This document shows positions 8,625-17,137 of a DNA stretch of 37,835 nucleotides, piece by piece; the first letter of the stretch is position 1, and each line of letters opens with the position of its first letter. The stretch comes from Eubacteriales bacterium. GTDB taxonomy: Bacteria; Bacillota; Clostridia; Lachnospirales; Lachnospiraceae. The DNA lies in NCBI GenBank assembly GCA_030526715.1, contig JAUNCG010000020.1, positions 1 through 37,835 of the forward strand, written 5' to 3'. Made by a program: the position numbers and the translations under genes. The notes under the pieces were generated by a model. It had not been told where the DNA came from and did not search any database. It was given only the letters and a program-made list of their open reading frames with translations.

Positions 8625-10001
8625 ATGGAAAGAAAGAATATTTGGAACAGCTATACGAAAAAACAGCTTGCGGAGCTCGAAACATTAAATAAGAATTACC
8701 GCCGGTTTCTGGACGCCGGAAAGACGGAGCGAGAGTGTGTGAAGGAATCTGTGGCGCTGGCAGAGAAGGCGGGATTTCAGAATCTGCAGGATGTGATCAA
8801 AAATGGACAGCGTCTGCAGGCCGGAGATCGTGTCTATGCGACCTATATGGGGAAGGCTATTGCGCTGTTTGTGATCGGAACCAAGGATATCGAGAAGGGA
8901 ATGAACATTCTCGGAGCACATATTGACTCTCCGCGTCTGGATCTGAAGCAGAATCCGCTGTATGAGGATACAGAGCTGGCATACCTTGACACCCACTATT
9001 ATGGCGGTATCAAGAAGTATCAGTGGGTGACGATTCCGTTGGCGCTTCATGGTGTGATCGCGAAGAAGGACGGAAGCGTTGTAGATGTGTGCATCGGTGA
9101 GGATGAGAAGGATCCTGTATTCTGCATCACAGATCTGCTGGTTCACCTTTCCGGCGAGCAGCTGGAAAAGAAGGCGGCGAAGGTAGTGGAAGGAGAAGCA
9201 CTGAATCTGCTGATCGGCAATATGCCGCTGGCAGATACGGAGAAGGATGCCGTGAAGGCCAATATCCTGAAGCTTCTGAAGGAAAAATATGATGTCGAGG
9301 AGGAGGATTTCCTCTCTGCGGAGCTGGAGGTCGTTCCGGCGGGTAAGGCAAGAGAGTGCGGTCTGGATCGCAGTATGGTGCTTGCCTATGGTCATGATGA
9401 CAGGGTATGTGCCTATACCTCTCTGGAAGCAATTCTGGATGTAAAGAAGGTGAAGCATACCGCGTGCTGTATTCTTGTGGATAAAGAGGAGATCGGCAGC
9501 GTTGGCGCTACCGGTATGCAGTCCCGTTTCTTTGAGAATATCGTGGCGGAGCTGCTCAACTGTATGGGCGATTATTCGGATCTGAAGCTTCGCCGTGTGC
9601 TGGCGAATTCCAGAATGCTGTCCTCCGATGTGAGTGCAGCTTATGATCCGGAGTACGGAGCTGCATTTGAAAAGAAAAATACAGCATATTTTGCGAGAGG
9701 TATTGTATTTAATAAATATACAGGGGCGCGCGGCAAATCAGGCTCTAATGACGCGAATGCGGAGTATGTGGCACAACTGCGGGCAGTGCTCGATAAGCAG
9801 GATGTGAAGTATCAGACGGCAGAGCTTGGCAAGGTAGACTTTGGAGGCGGTGGAACGATCGCGTATATTCTGGCGCTTTACGGTATGCAGGTGATCGATT
9901 GCGGTGTGGCTGTGCTGAGTATGCATGCACCTTGGGAAATCGTCAGCAAGGCCGATGTTTATGAAGCAAAGCGCTGCTATACGGCATTCCTTGCAGTATA
10001 A
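8625..10001 (+). CDS. M18 family metallo-aminopeptidase
   Basis: A 458-residue dinuclear zinc aminopeptidase of the M18 family, probably cytoplasmic and involved in peptide turnover. Visible motifs are GAHIDSPRLD (metal ligand H99), YGHDDRVCAYTSLEA (D258 region), DKEEIGSVGATG (E288/E289) and a C-terminal SMHAPWE segment that supplies the last His ligand. There is no signal peptide. The start is fixed by AAAGGAG about ten bases upstream, and the gene lies 16 bases after signal peptidase. No terminator is seen in the 119-base gap before purL, which holds no convincing promoter either. Confidence 0.9.
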   Translation: MERKNIWNSYTKKQLAELETLNKNYRRFLDAGKTERECVKESVALAEKAGFQNLQDVIKNGQRLQAGDRVYATYMGKAIALFVIGTKDIEKGMNILGAHIDSPRLDLKQNPLYEDTELAYLDTHYYGGIKKYQWVTIPLALHGVIAKKDGSVVDVCIGEDEKDPVFCITDLLVHLSGEQLEKKAAKVVEGEALNLLIGNMPLADTEKDAVKANILKLLKEKYDVEEEDFLSAELEVVPAGKARECGLDRSMVLAYGHDDRVCAYTSLEAILDVKKVKHTACCILVDKEEIGSVGATGMQSRFFENIVAELLNCMGDYSDLKLRRVLANSRMLSSDVSAAYDPEYGAAFEKKNTAYFARGIVFNKYTGARGKSGSNDANAEYVAQLRAVLDKQDVKYQTAELGKVDFGGGGTIAYILALYGMQVIDCGVAVLSMHAPWEIVSKADVYEAKRCYTAFLAV

Positions 10002-10120
10002 GGACTATGGAGCGTTCCGGCATTTTATGGAAATTTATCTGCTATTCAACAGGTGGAGCGATATAGCGTCTGCCGTAAGAATATGACTCATTTTGATTCA
10101 TTAAGAAAAGGGAGGAACCT

Positions 10121-13100
10121 ATGAGTAACGTAAGAAGAGTCTATGTTGAGAAGAAGCCTGAGTTCGCAGTACAGGCAAAAGAACTGAGACATGAGATCCG
10201 CAGCTACTTGGGTATTAAGGGAATGACTGGGGTTCGTGTGCTGATTCGTTACGATGTGGAGAACATCTCAGATGAGATCTTTGAGATGGCATGCAGAACG
10301 GTCTTTTCAGAGCCGCCGGTAGATGTTCTGTACCGCGAGAGCTTTGAGACCACACAGACAGACCGGGTATTTTCTGTAGAATATCTTCCGGGACAGTTTG
10401 ATCAGCGCGCCGATTCTGCCGTGCAGTGCGTGAAGTTTCTGAATGAGGAAGAGGAGCCGGTGATTCATTCTGCCACGACCTATGTGATCGAGGGTGAGAT
10501 CAGCGATGAGGAGTTTGCGGCAATCAAGAATTACTGCATCAACCCGGTAGATTCCAGAGAGACCGGTATGGAGAAGCCAAAGACTTTGGTGACGGTATTC
10601 GAGGAGCCGGAGGACGTTATTGTATTTGAGGGATTTACAGAGCTGACAGAGGAAGGCTTGAAGGAGCTGTACGCTTCCCTGAATCTGGCTATGACATTTC
10701 AGGATTTCAAGCATATCCAGAATTATTTCAGAAATGAGGAGAGACGCAACCCGACGATGACAGAGGTGCGTGTGCTGGATACCTACTGGTCTGATCACTG
10801 CCGTCATACGACCTTTTCTACAGAGCTGAAGACCGTGGAGTTTGGCGAAGGCGATTATAAGGAGCCGATCGTCGGCACCTATCAGCAGTATCTCGCGGAT
10901 CGCGCGGAGATCTTCAAGGGAAGAGATGACAAGTTCGTCTGCCTGATGGATCTGGCATTGATGGCTATGAGAAAGCTGAAAAAGGAAGGCAAGCTGGAGG
11001 ATCAGGAAGAATCTGATGAGATCAATGCATGCAGTATCGTAGTGCCGGTGGAGATCGACGGCAAGACGGAGGAATGGCTGGTGAATTTCAAGAATGAGAC
11101 GCACAACCATCCGACAGAGATTGAACCGTTCGGTGGAGCGGCAACCTGCCTCGGCGGCGCGATTCGTGATCCGCTTTCCGGCAGAACCTATGTATATCAG
11201 GCAATGCGCGTGACAGGTGCGGCAGATCCTACGGTCTCTGTGAAAGAGACGATGAAGGGTAAGCTTCCGCAGAAAAAGCTGGTGCGCGGAGCTGCCAAGG
11301 GTTATTCTTCCTATGGTAACCAGATCGGTCTGGCGACCGGTTATGTAAAAGAAATCTATCATCCGGATTACGTGGCGAAGCGTATGGAGATCGGTGCGGT
11401 CATGGGAGCTGCTCCGAGAAAGGATGTGAAACGTCTGACTTCCGATCCGGGAGATATCATCATTCTGCTGGGCGGACGTACCGGACGTGACGGTATTGGC
11501 GGAGCTACCGGCTCCTCCAAGGTACATACGGAGGCTTCTATCGAGGTCTGCGGTGCGGAGGTTCAGAAGGGTAATGCGCCGACAGAGCGTAAGATCCAGC
11601 GTATGTTCCGCCGTCCGGAGGTCAGCCGTCTGATCAAGAAGTGTAACGACTTTGGTGCAGGCGGAGTATCTGTAGCGATCGGTGAGCTGGCAGACGGACT
11701 GCAGGTTTATCTGGACAAGGTACCGAAGAAGTATGCAGGTCTGGATGGCACGGAGATTGCGATCTCTGAGTCTCAGGAGCGTATGGCGGTCGTAGTTGAC
11801 CCGAAGGATGTAGAGGAATTTTTGAAGTATGCAAATGAGGAGAATCTGGAGGCCGTGGAGGTAGCAGTAGTTACCGAATCCCCGCGTCTTGTACTCATTT
11901 GGAGAGATAAAGAGATCGTAAATATCAGCAGGGCATTTCTGGATACCAACGGGGCTCATCAGGAGACCGGTGTATTTGTGGAGATCCCGTCGAAGGAGAA
12001 TAAGTATTTCCGGAGAGCGGAGGTTGCCGATGTACGTGAGAAATGGCTGTCAGATCTGTCTGATCTCAACGGATGCTCCCAGAAGGGACTGGTGGAGATG
12101 TTCGACAGCTCCATCGGCGCGGGAAGCGTACTGATGCCTTATGGTGGTAAGTATCAGATGACAGAGACCCAGTGCATGGTAGCCAAGCTTCCGGTGCTGG
12201 AGGGTAAGACGGATACCGTGACAATGATGAGCTATGGCTTTGATCCGTATCTGTCTAGCTGGAGCCCATATCACGGAGCCATTTACGCGGTGCTTGATTC
12301 TGTGGCTAAAATCGTGGCAGGAGGCGGGGATTATCGCAAGATCCGTCTGACATTCCAAGAGTATTTCCGCCGCATGACCGAGGATCCGAAGAGATGGAGC
12401 CAGCCGTTTGCGGCGCTGCTCGGAGCATATAATGCGCAGCTTGGCTTTGGACTGCCATCCATTGGCGGTAAGGATTCGATGTCCGGTACCTTCAATGAGA
12501 TCGATGTACCGCCGACACTGGTATCCTTCGCGGTAGATGTGGCAAGTGATAAGAACATCACGACTCCGGAGCTGAAGAAGGCGGGCAACAAGCTGGTACT
12601 GCTTCAGATCGAGAAGGATGCGTATGATCTGCCGAACTATGATCAGATCAAGGATCAGTATGAGAAGTTCTTTGAGGATGTGAAGGCAGGAAAGATTCTT
12701 TCTGCGTACACTCTGGATGGAAAGGGTCTGGCGCTGGCTGTATCTAAGATGGCATTCGGCAGCGCTCTCGGTGTAAAGATCGAGCATTCGGTAGATGAGA
12801 GAGACCTGTTTGCGGCAGGCTTTGGTAATATTGTAGCGGAGGTGGCGGCAGATCAGTTGAACGAGCTGTCCTATACCTACACGCTGGTAGGTGAAGTTCT
12901 GGCAGAGCCCGTATTTGAATATCGTGATGTGAAGATCGGTATGGACGAGGCCTGCAAGGCATGGACCGGTACGCTCGAGGGCGTATTTAAGACAGTTTCC
13001 GGTGAGAAGAGCGGCACGACCTTCTTAGGAGGGGAGACAAAGAAGAGCAGCGTTTATGTCTGCAAGAACAAGATTGCGAAACCGCGCGTATTTATCCCGG

Positions 13101-13879
13101 TATTCCCGGGCACCAACTGTGAATATGATAGTGCGAAGGCCTTTGAGAGAGCAGGCGCAGTGGCAGACGTTAAGGTATTTAAGAACCTGACCGCGGAGGA
13201 TATCCGTGATTCTGTCAGGATCTTTGAGGAATCCATCAATCAGGCGCAGATCATCATGTTCCCGGGCGGATTCTCGGCAGGCGACGAGCCGGATGGCTCT
13301 GCAAAGTTCTTTGCGACTGCTTTCCGAAATGCGAAGCTGAAGGAAGCGGTTATGAAGCTCTTGAACGAACGTGACGGACTGGCGCTCGGTATTTGTAACG
13401 GCTTCCAAGCGCTGATCAAGCTGGGACTGGTGCCTTATGGAGAGATCGTCGGTCAGAAGGCGGATTCCCCGACTTTGACCTACAATACCATCGGACGCCA
13501 TATCTCCCGTATGGTTTATACAAAGGTAGTCTCCGACAAGTCTCCGTGGCTGCAGCTGGCAGAGGTGGGCAAGACCTACTGCAATCCGGCTTCTCACGGT
13601 GAAGGACGTTTTGTTGCAAATCAGGAGTGGCTTACAAAGCTTTTTGCAAACGGTCAGGTGGCAACGCAGTATGTATCTCCGGATGGAGAACTGGACGTGG
13701 ATAACGAAGAGTGGAATGTCAACGGTTCTCACGCAGCCATCGAAGGTATCACAAGTCCGGATGGACGTGTGCTGGGTAAGATGGCACATTCCGAGCGTCG
13801 CGGCGATTCGGTAGCGTTGAACATCTATGGCGAGCAGGATATGAAGATCTTTGAGTCCGGCGTACAGTATTTTAAGTAA
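10121..13879 (+). CDS. purL: Phosphoribosylformylglycinamidine synthase, single-chain form
   Basis: This enzyme catalyses the fourth step of purine synthesis, FGAR + Gln + ATP to FGAM. At 1252 residues it is the fused large form, with the synthetase and glutaminase in one chain, unlike the three-part PurS/PurQ/PurL of Bacillus. Signatures: YWSDHCRHTTF, FKNETHNHPTEIEPFGGAAT, GGRTGRDGIGGATGSS, GGKDSMSGTF, and the class I glutaminase with FPGTNCEYD, FPGGFSAGDEPDG, nucleophile Cys in LGICNGFQAL and a closing HGEGRF / His-Ser-Glu region. A GGGAGG site sits upstream of the ATG. Other pur genes are absent nearby, and the leader shows no purine riboswitch. Confidence 0.97.
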   Translation: MSNVRRVYVEKKPEFAVQAKELRHEIRSYLGIKGMTGVRVLIRYDVENISDEIFEMACRTVFSEPPVDVLYRESFETTQTDRVFSVEYLPGQFDQRADSAVQCVKFLNEEEEPVIHSATTYVIEGEISDEEFAAIKNYCINPVDSRETGMEKPKTLVTVFEEPEDVIVFEGFTELTEEGLKELYASLNLAMTFQDFKHIQNYFRNEERRNPTMTEVRVLDTYWSDHCRHTTFSTELKTVEFGEGDYKEPIVGTYQQYLADRAEIFKGRDDKFVCLMDLALMAMRKLKKEGKLEDQEESDEINACSIVVPVEIDGKTEEWLVNFKNETHNHPTEIEPFGGAATCLGGAIRDPLSGRTYVYQAMRVTGAADPTVSVKETMKGKLPQKKLVRGAAKGYSSYGNQIGLATGYVKEIYHPDYVAKRMEIGAVMGAAPRKDVKRLTSDPGDIIILLGGRTGRDGIGGATGSSKVHTEASIEVCGAEVQKGNAPTERKIQRMFRRPEVSRLIKKCNDFGAGGVSVAIGELADGLQVYLDKVPKKYAGLDGTEIAISESQERMAVVVDPKDVEEFLKYANEENLEAVEVAVVTESPRLVLIWRDKEIVNISRAFLDTNGAHQETGVFVEIPSKENKYFRRAEVADVREKWLSDLSDLNGCSQKGLVEMFDSSIGAGSVLMPYGGKYQMTETQCMVAKLPVLEGKTDTVTMMSYGFDPYLSSWSPYHGAIYAVLDSVAKIVAGGGDYRKIRLTFQEYFRRMTEDPKRWSQPFAALLGAYNAQLGFGLPSIGGKDSMSGTFNEIDVPPTLVSFAVDVASDKNITTPELKKAGNKLVLLQIEKDAYDLPNYDQIKDQYEKFFEDVKAGKILSAYTLDGKGLALAVSKMAFGSALGVKIEHSVDERDLFAAGFGNIVAEVAADQLNELSYTYTLVGEVLAEPVFEYRDVKIGMDEACKAWTGTLEGVFKTVSGEKSGTTFLGGETKKSSVYVCKNKIAKPRVFIPVFPGTNCEYDSAKAFERAGAVADVKVFKNLTAEDIRDSVRIFEESINQAQIIMFPGGFSAGDEPDGSAKFFATAFRNAKLKEAVMKLLNERDGLALGICNGFQALIKLGLVPYGEIVGQKADSPTLTYNTIGRHISRMVYTKVVSDKSPWLQLAEVGKTYCNPASHGEGRFVANQEWLTKLFANGQVATQYVSPDGELDVDNEEWNVNGSHAAIEGITSPDGRVLGKMAHSERRGDSVALNIYGEQDMKIFESGVQYFK

Positions 13880-13929
13880 AGCAAATGAGAGAAGCGGTTT
13901 CATAGAAGAGAATTATTAGTGGAAGTGAG

Positions 13930-13960
13930 GATACCCGGTATAGCTGCCGGGTATCTTTTT
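13930..13960 (+). terminator. Intrinsic terminator of purL
   Basis: A perfect 9-bp stem GATACCCGG (13930-13938) / CCGGGTATC (13947-13955) with an 8-base loop, followed at once by TTTTT (13956-13960). Confidence 0.93.
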
Positions 13961-14014
13961 GCTTAGAATTTTTGTAGAGCCGGAGACAAAGTGTCACAGA
14001 AGACAGACGCAAAC

Positions 14015-14053
14015 AAGAGACATTCCATAACTGACTGTGGGATGCTTCTTTTT
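14015..14053 (+). terminator. Second, imperfect terminator-like hairpin
   Basis: The arms AAGAGACATTCCA (14015-14027) and TGGGATGCTTCTT (14038-14050) pair with a small internal mismatch and one G-U pair, and a T-run follows (14049-14053). It may back up the purL terminator, insulating the gene downstream. Confidence 0.5.
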
Positions 14054-14074
14054 GTCTCTAAATGTCAAAAATCT

Positions 14075-14103
14075 TTGAAAAATGAATAAATCTTACCTAT
14101 GAT
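14075..14103 (+). promoter_or_regulatory. Promoter of the RAYT-like gene
   Basis: TTGAAA (14075-14080) and TATGAT (14098-14103) are separated by exactly 17 bases. Transcription would start near 14110, giving a leader of about 65 bases that contains the hairpin at 14124-14143. Confidence 0.7.
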
Positions 14104-14123
14104 GAGCATGTATTTGAAGACAC

Positions 14124-14143
14124 GGCGGCCTCGCAAGGCCGCC
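14124..14143 (+). repeat. Strong GC hairpin in the leader of the RAYT-like gene
   Basis: A perfect 8-bp stem, GGCGGCCT / AGGCCGCC, with a CGCA tetraloop. No T-run follows, so it is not a terminator. It lies 32 bases before the start codon. It could stabilise the transcript, be a protein-binding hairpin, or be a REP-like relic. Confidence 0.7.
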
Positions 14144-14175
14144 AATCAGGATTTTGCTCAAGGGGTGAGAAGATT

Positions 14176-14748
14176 ATGAAGACATCGTTTGCAGAGACAC
14201 ATGTTTGTTACGCGATCCTGCGTGGGAAAACAGGAAGGAATCTTTTCGAAACTGAAATCCGAAAAAAGTGGATTCTGGATACTGTCGCGCAACAAAAAAA
14301 TATCAGTGGCTGTACGATACTGGCCTACTGCGTGTTGGATAACGAGGTGGATTTGATTCTGTGTGCTTCGGATATCCGACAGATTGAAAGCTGTCTGGAG
14401 AAAACTATGGCGCGGTATCTTGCAGAATATCCGGTATGCTCAGGGAGACGCGAAATGTGGAGAAAGCTGCAGGTCACGGAGCTCGAGAATGAGCGAAGGG
14501 TATTTAGGTATTGTATAAAGATACATTTGCTGCCGCTGGTGCAGCAGCTTGCAGATGATCCTGAGGATTACTGGTGGTGCAGCTACCGTGACTATCTTGG
14601 AAAACCGGGTATAGCGCTTGCGGAAACGAAGCTGCTGATGACCGGAATAGATGTGGGTAAGAGAGCCGCCGTCCGGAGCTTTCGCAGGAGTCATCGGGAA
14701 AAAATAGATAGACTTTGTAGTACATCTATTGATACGAAACGGAATTGA
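14176..14748 (+). CDS. RAYT / IS200-transposase-like protein lacking the HUH motif
   Basis: The 190-residue product aligns by eye with REP-associated tyrosine transposases (Y1_Tnp fold): an opening strand THVCYAILRGKTGRNLFETE, the segment LAYCVLDNEVDLIL where family members have a 'MPNHxHLLL'-type HUH strand, then KIHLLPLVQQLADDPEDYWW, matching the family's 'YIHxNPVxAxLVxxPxDYxWSS', and SYRDYLG. Both histidines of the HUH pair are replaced (DNEVD), so metal-dependent nicking is unlikely. The start has AAGGGGTGAG upstream. It is monocistronic, with its own promoter and hairpins on each side (14124-14143, 14759-14797). It may be a domesticated nucleic-acid-binding protein; a dead transposase is possible, but the intact frame and promoter argue against simple decay. 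Confidence 0.65.
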   Translation: MKTSFAETHVCYAILRGKTGRNLFETEIRKKWILDTVAQQKNISGCTILAYCVLDNEVDLILCASDIRQIESCLEKTMARYLAEYPVCSGRREMWRKLQVTELENERRVFRYCIKIHLLPLVQQLADDPEDYWWCSYRDYLGKPGIALAETKLLMTGIDVGKRAAVRSFRRSHREKIDRLCSTSIDTKRN

Positions 14749-14758
14749 AGATATGATG

Positions 14759-14797
14759 TGGCAATCGTATATGCTCTCTGAGGATATGCGATTGCCA
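14759..14797. repeat. Long stem-loop after the RAYT-like gene
   Basis: Arms TGGCAATCGTATAT (14759-14772) and ATATGCGATTGCCA (14784-14797) form a 14-bp stem with one wobble pair and an 11-base loop. No T-run follows on the plus strand. It begins 10 bases after the RAYT-like stop codon. It may be that gene's 3' end or a palindromic unit linked to it. Confidence 0.6.
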
Positions 14798-14799
14798 TG

Positions 14800-14832
14800 A
14801 AAAACGCCGAAGGAGAACATCCTTCGGCGTTT
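14800..14832 (-). terminator. Intrinsic terminator of prs
   Basis: A perfect 13-bp stem (14802-14814 with 14820-14832) and a 5-base loop; read on the minus strand it is followed by a T-run (the As at 14800-14804). It lies 27 bases past the prs stop codon. On the plus strand no strong T-run follows. Confidence 0.92.
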
Positions 14833-14859
14833 CATCAGCTGTATAAGATAAGCTGTTTA

Positions 14860-16029
14860 TTATTTATTATTCTTGTCCAGAAATCTCTGAATACGATCGA
14901 TGGGGCTCAGCAGCTTGCTGATGGAATCGTCGTGATTCAAAGTATCGATGATGTAAGCGAGGTATTTGCTCAGATCACAGCTGGTGTAGTACTCTCGAGA
15001 GAGCAGCTCAGGTGTCTGATATACGAGATTGGTGGTAAGGAGATAATCAAAGACACCATCCTCGTAGGCCTTGTCGAACTTATCCATACCGTTGGTGAAA
15101 AGTCCGAACGTAGCGCAAAGGAAAATACGTCCGGCCTTCAGCTTCTTGAGAGCTGAGGCTACCTCAAGCATACTGTCGCCGGAGGAAATCATATCATCGA
15201 TGATGACCATGTCCTTGCCTTCGACATTCGAACCGAGGAATTCATGGGCGACGATGGGATTACGACCGTCCACGATTCTGGAATAATCACGTCTCTTATA
15301 AAACATACCCATATCCAGACCGAGTACATTGGCCATGTAGACTGCACGTCCCATACCGCCCTCATCCGGGCTGATGATCATCATGGAATCCTTGTCAATG
15401 TGAAGCCCCGGCGCGGCGCGGAACAGTCCCTTGATAAACTGATAAACCGGCTGTACGGTCTCAAAACCGTGCAGAGGGATAGCATTCTGTACTCTGGGAT
15501 CGTGCGCATCAAAGGTGAGGATATTGTCTACGCCCATATTGGTGAGCTCCTGAAGTGCAAGAGCACAGTCCAGAGACTCACGACCGTTACGCTTATGCTG
15601 GCGGCTCTCGTAGAGGAAGGGCATGATCACATTGATACGCTTCGCCTTTCCTTCCGCAGCGGCGATAATACGCTTCAGATCCTGAAAATGGTCGTCCGGA
15701 GACATGTGGTTGATCTCTCCGCACAGGGAGTAGGTCATGCTGTAATTGCAGACATCTACGAGAATGTAGAGATCACGTCCGCGAACAGATTCCTGAATGG
15801 AGCCCTTCGCCTCTCCGGAACCGAATCTCGGAACCTTGGTCTTGACAATGTAGCTGTCACGTTCATAATCCTTAAAAGCAATGGTGGATTTGTGCTCGTG
15901 ATCGCGCTCCTTACGCCAAGAAACAAGATACTGATCGATCTTCTCACCGAGAGCGCGGCAGCTCTCTAACGGGATAATACCCAGCGCTCCCACCGGGATA
16001 GTTTCCAGATTACGTTCTTCTGACTGCAT
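14860..16029 (-). CDS. prs: Ribose-phosphate pyrophosphokinase, long divergent form
   Basis: It makes PRPP from ribose 5-phosphate and ATP for nucleotide, NAD, His and Trp synthesis. At 389 residues it is much longer than the usual 310-320. It has an N-terminal extension of about 50 residues and several internal changes. Family signatures remain: ESVRGRDLYI, MPFLYESRQHKR (classical form 'PYfgYaRQDrk'), LTFDAHDPRVQNAI, IISPDEGGMGRA, FYKRRDYS and the PRPP-binding loop MVIIDDMISSGDS. A CGGAGGAAT site precedes the ATG. It has its own promoter and terminator, so it can be expressed separately from the dnaD-dnaI genes upstream. The products PurL and nicotinate phosphoribosyltransferase encoded in the window belong to PRPP-dependent pathways. 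Confidence 0.9.
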   Translation of the reverse strand: MQSEERNLETIPVGALGIIPLESCRALGEKIDQYLVSWRKERDHEHKSTIAFKDYERDSYIVKTKVPRFGSGEAKGSIQESVRGRDLYILVDVCNYSMTYSLCGEINHMSPDDHFQDLKRIIAAAEGKAKRINVIMPFLYESRQHKRNGRESLDCALALQELTNMGVDNILTFDAHDPRVQNAIPLHGFETVQPVYQFIKGLFRAAPGLHIDKDSMMIISPDEGGMGRAVYMANVLGLDMGMFYKRRDYSRIVDGRNPIVAHEFLGSNVEGKDMVIIDDMISSGDSMLEVASALKKLKAGRIFLCATFGLFTNGMDKFDKAYEDGVFDYLLTTNLVYQTPELLSREYYTSCDLSKYLAYIIDTLNHDDSISKLLSPIDRIQRFLDKNNK

Positions 16030-16059
16030 AGTAATTCCTCCGTAAAATGTTGGATATAT

Positions 16060-16088
16060 ATATCAACTTTTCGAGTTTCATCTGTCAA
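16060..16088 (-). promoter_or_regulatory. Promoter of prs
   Basis: On the minus strand a perfect TTGACA (16083-16088) is followed after 17 bases by TGATAT (16060-16065). The -10 overlaps the 12-base palindrome GATATATATATC (16053-16064), which could be an operator or just AT-rich sequence. Confidence 0.65.
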
Positions 16089-16147
16089 GGCTTTACAGAA
16101 TATATAATGCCTGTTCGTTATGATATCGTCACCTTATTATAGGAACA

Positions 16148-17137
16148 TTACCCGTGATTTTCAAGAGTTTTTTGCATACGAATGTCCTGTCCGAACAATT
16201 TGATCAGCGTGTAGCTGCTTAAAATCCGGGAGGAGATACGCTCGGAGTAGAGATCCCGCAGCTTCTCCGGTGACAGATTGGTGGAGATGATGGTAGCCTT
16301 ACGGGTGCGAAGCCGCTCGTTGATGCAGGAGAACAGCTCGGAAGCTACCAGCCGGTTAGTGAGCTCTGTGCCGAGATCGTCGATGATCAGCAGATCACAG
16401 TCATATATATAGCCGGAAAAGTCACGATCTTCACCGTAGCGCTCAAAGCGTTCTTTTGCAAAATGGTCAAACAGCTCCTGAGCGGAGAGATAAATAACAG
16501 AATGAATACTCTCGATCAGCTCCTTTGCGATACAGTGGGTGAGAAAGGTCTTGCCGACGCCCGGTTCTCCGTAAAATAAAAGATTCTCAAATGCCGTATC
16601 AAAATCAGCCGCAAAGGAGCGGCAGATCTGTACTGCATCCCGCGCATTCTCCAAAGCGGTGAGACCACTGACCGGATCCCTCTGCTCTGATGAATAATAG
16701 CTGAAAGAAAAGGTATCAAAATTCTCTGACTTCAGGATCTCCTGAAGGTTGGACTGCTGATAGAGCAGGTCAATCTCTGCCTTACAGAAGCAGTGACATT
16801 TGCGATTCTCAATGTAACCAGTGTCCTTGCAGTCCGGGCAATCATAGGTCATCTGCAGGTAATCCGCAGGATAGCCATGGCGGGTCAGCAAAGCGGCACG
16901 CTCTTCGCCGAGCCGGCGGATATCTTCCCGCAGCTGAGAGATGGCGGCGGTATCGCCCGAGAGTAATCGACGTCCGCTCTGCACACTGAGGGATGCGATC
17001 GTCTGCTGGATCTCCCGCAGTCTCGGGACGTGAAGATAAGCGTCCTCAATGCGGGCATCCAGCTCATGGCGATGCCGGAGCTGCCTAAGTTGATATTCCC
17101 GGATAATGGAGTCATACTGTGAGTTATTCAGTGACAT
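16148..17137 (-). CDS. dnaI: DnaC/DnaI-type replicative helicase loader ATPase
   Basis: An AAA+ ATPase that loads the DnaB-type helicase at replication origins and stalled forks. The 329-residue chain has a helical N-terminal part, a Cys cluster that probably binds zinc (CPDC, then CHCFC, about residues 115-135), Walker A GEPGVGKT, Walker B LLIIDDLGTE, a sensor-1 segment ATIISTNLS and a C-terminal Arg segment SERISSRIL. Zinc-binding N-domain plus AAA+ core is the layout of Gram-positive DnaI. Its start overlaps the end of dnaD by 14 bases, indicating one transcript and a joint primosome role. No terminator is seen before prs. Confidence 0.92.
   Translation of the reverse strand: MSLNNSQYDSIIREYQLRQLRHRHELDARIEDAYLHVPRLREIQQTIASLSVQSGRRLLSGDTAAISQLREDIRRLGEERAALLTRHGYPADYLQMTYDCPDCKDTGYIENRKCHCFCKAEIDLLYQQSNLQEILKSENFDTFSFSYYSSEQRDPVSGLTALENARDAVQICRSFAADFDTAFENLLFYGEPGVGKTFLTHCIAKELIESIHSVIYLSAQELFDHFAKERFERYGEDRDFSGYIYDCDLLIIDDLGTELTNRLVASELFSCINERLRTRKATIISTNLSPEKLRDLYSERISSRILSSYTLIKLFGQDIRMQKTLENHG

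Noticed and set aside
10002..10120. Possible purine riboswitch before purL
   Set aside because: The gap is only 119 bases and lacks the conserved purine-aptamer junction and loop sequences; no terminator or anti-terminator pair is visible.
10307..11959. A 550-codon open frame on the minus strand across purL
   Set aside because: It lies wholly inside purL, has no ribosome site or recognisable domain, and is Leu/Arg/His/Ile-rich in the way antisense translations are. The lack of stops follows from purL rarely using TTA, CTA and TCA codons.
14124..14797. An intact IS200/IS605 insertion sequence
   Set aside because: The two hairpins are unrelated in sequence, the protein lacks the HUH motif, the gene has its own well-placed promoter, and I see no accessory TnpB gene. 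A domesticated or relict protein fits better.
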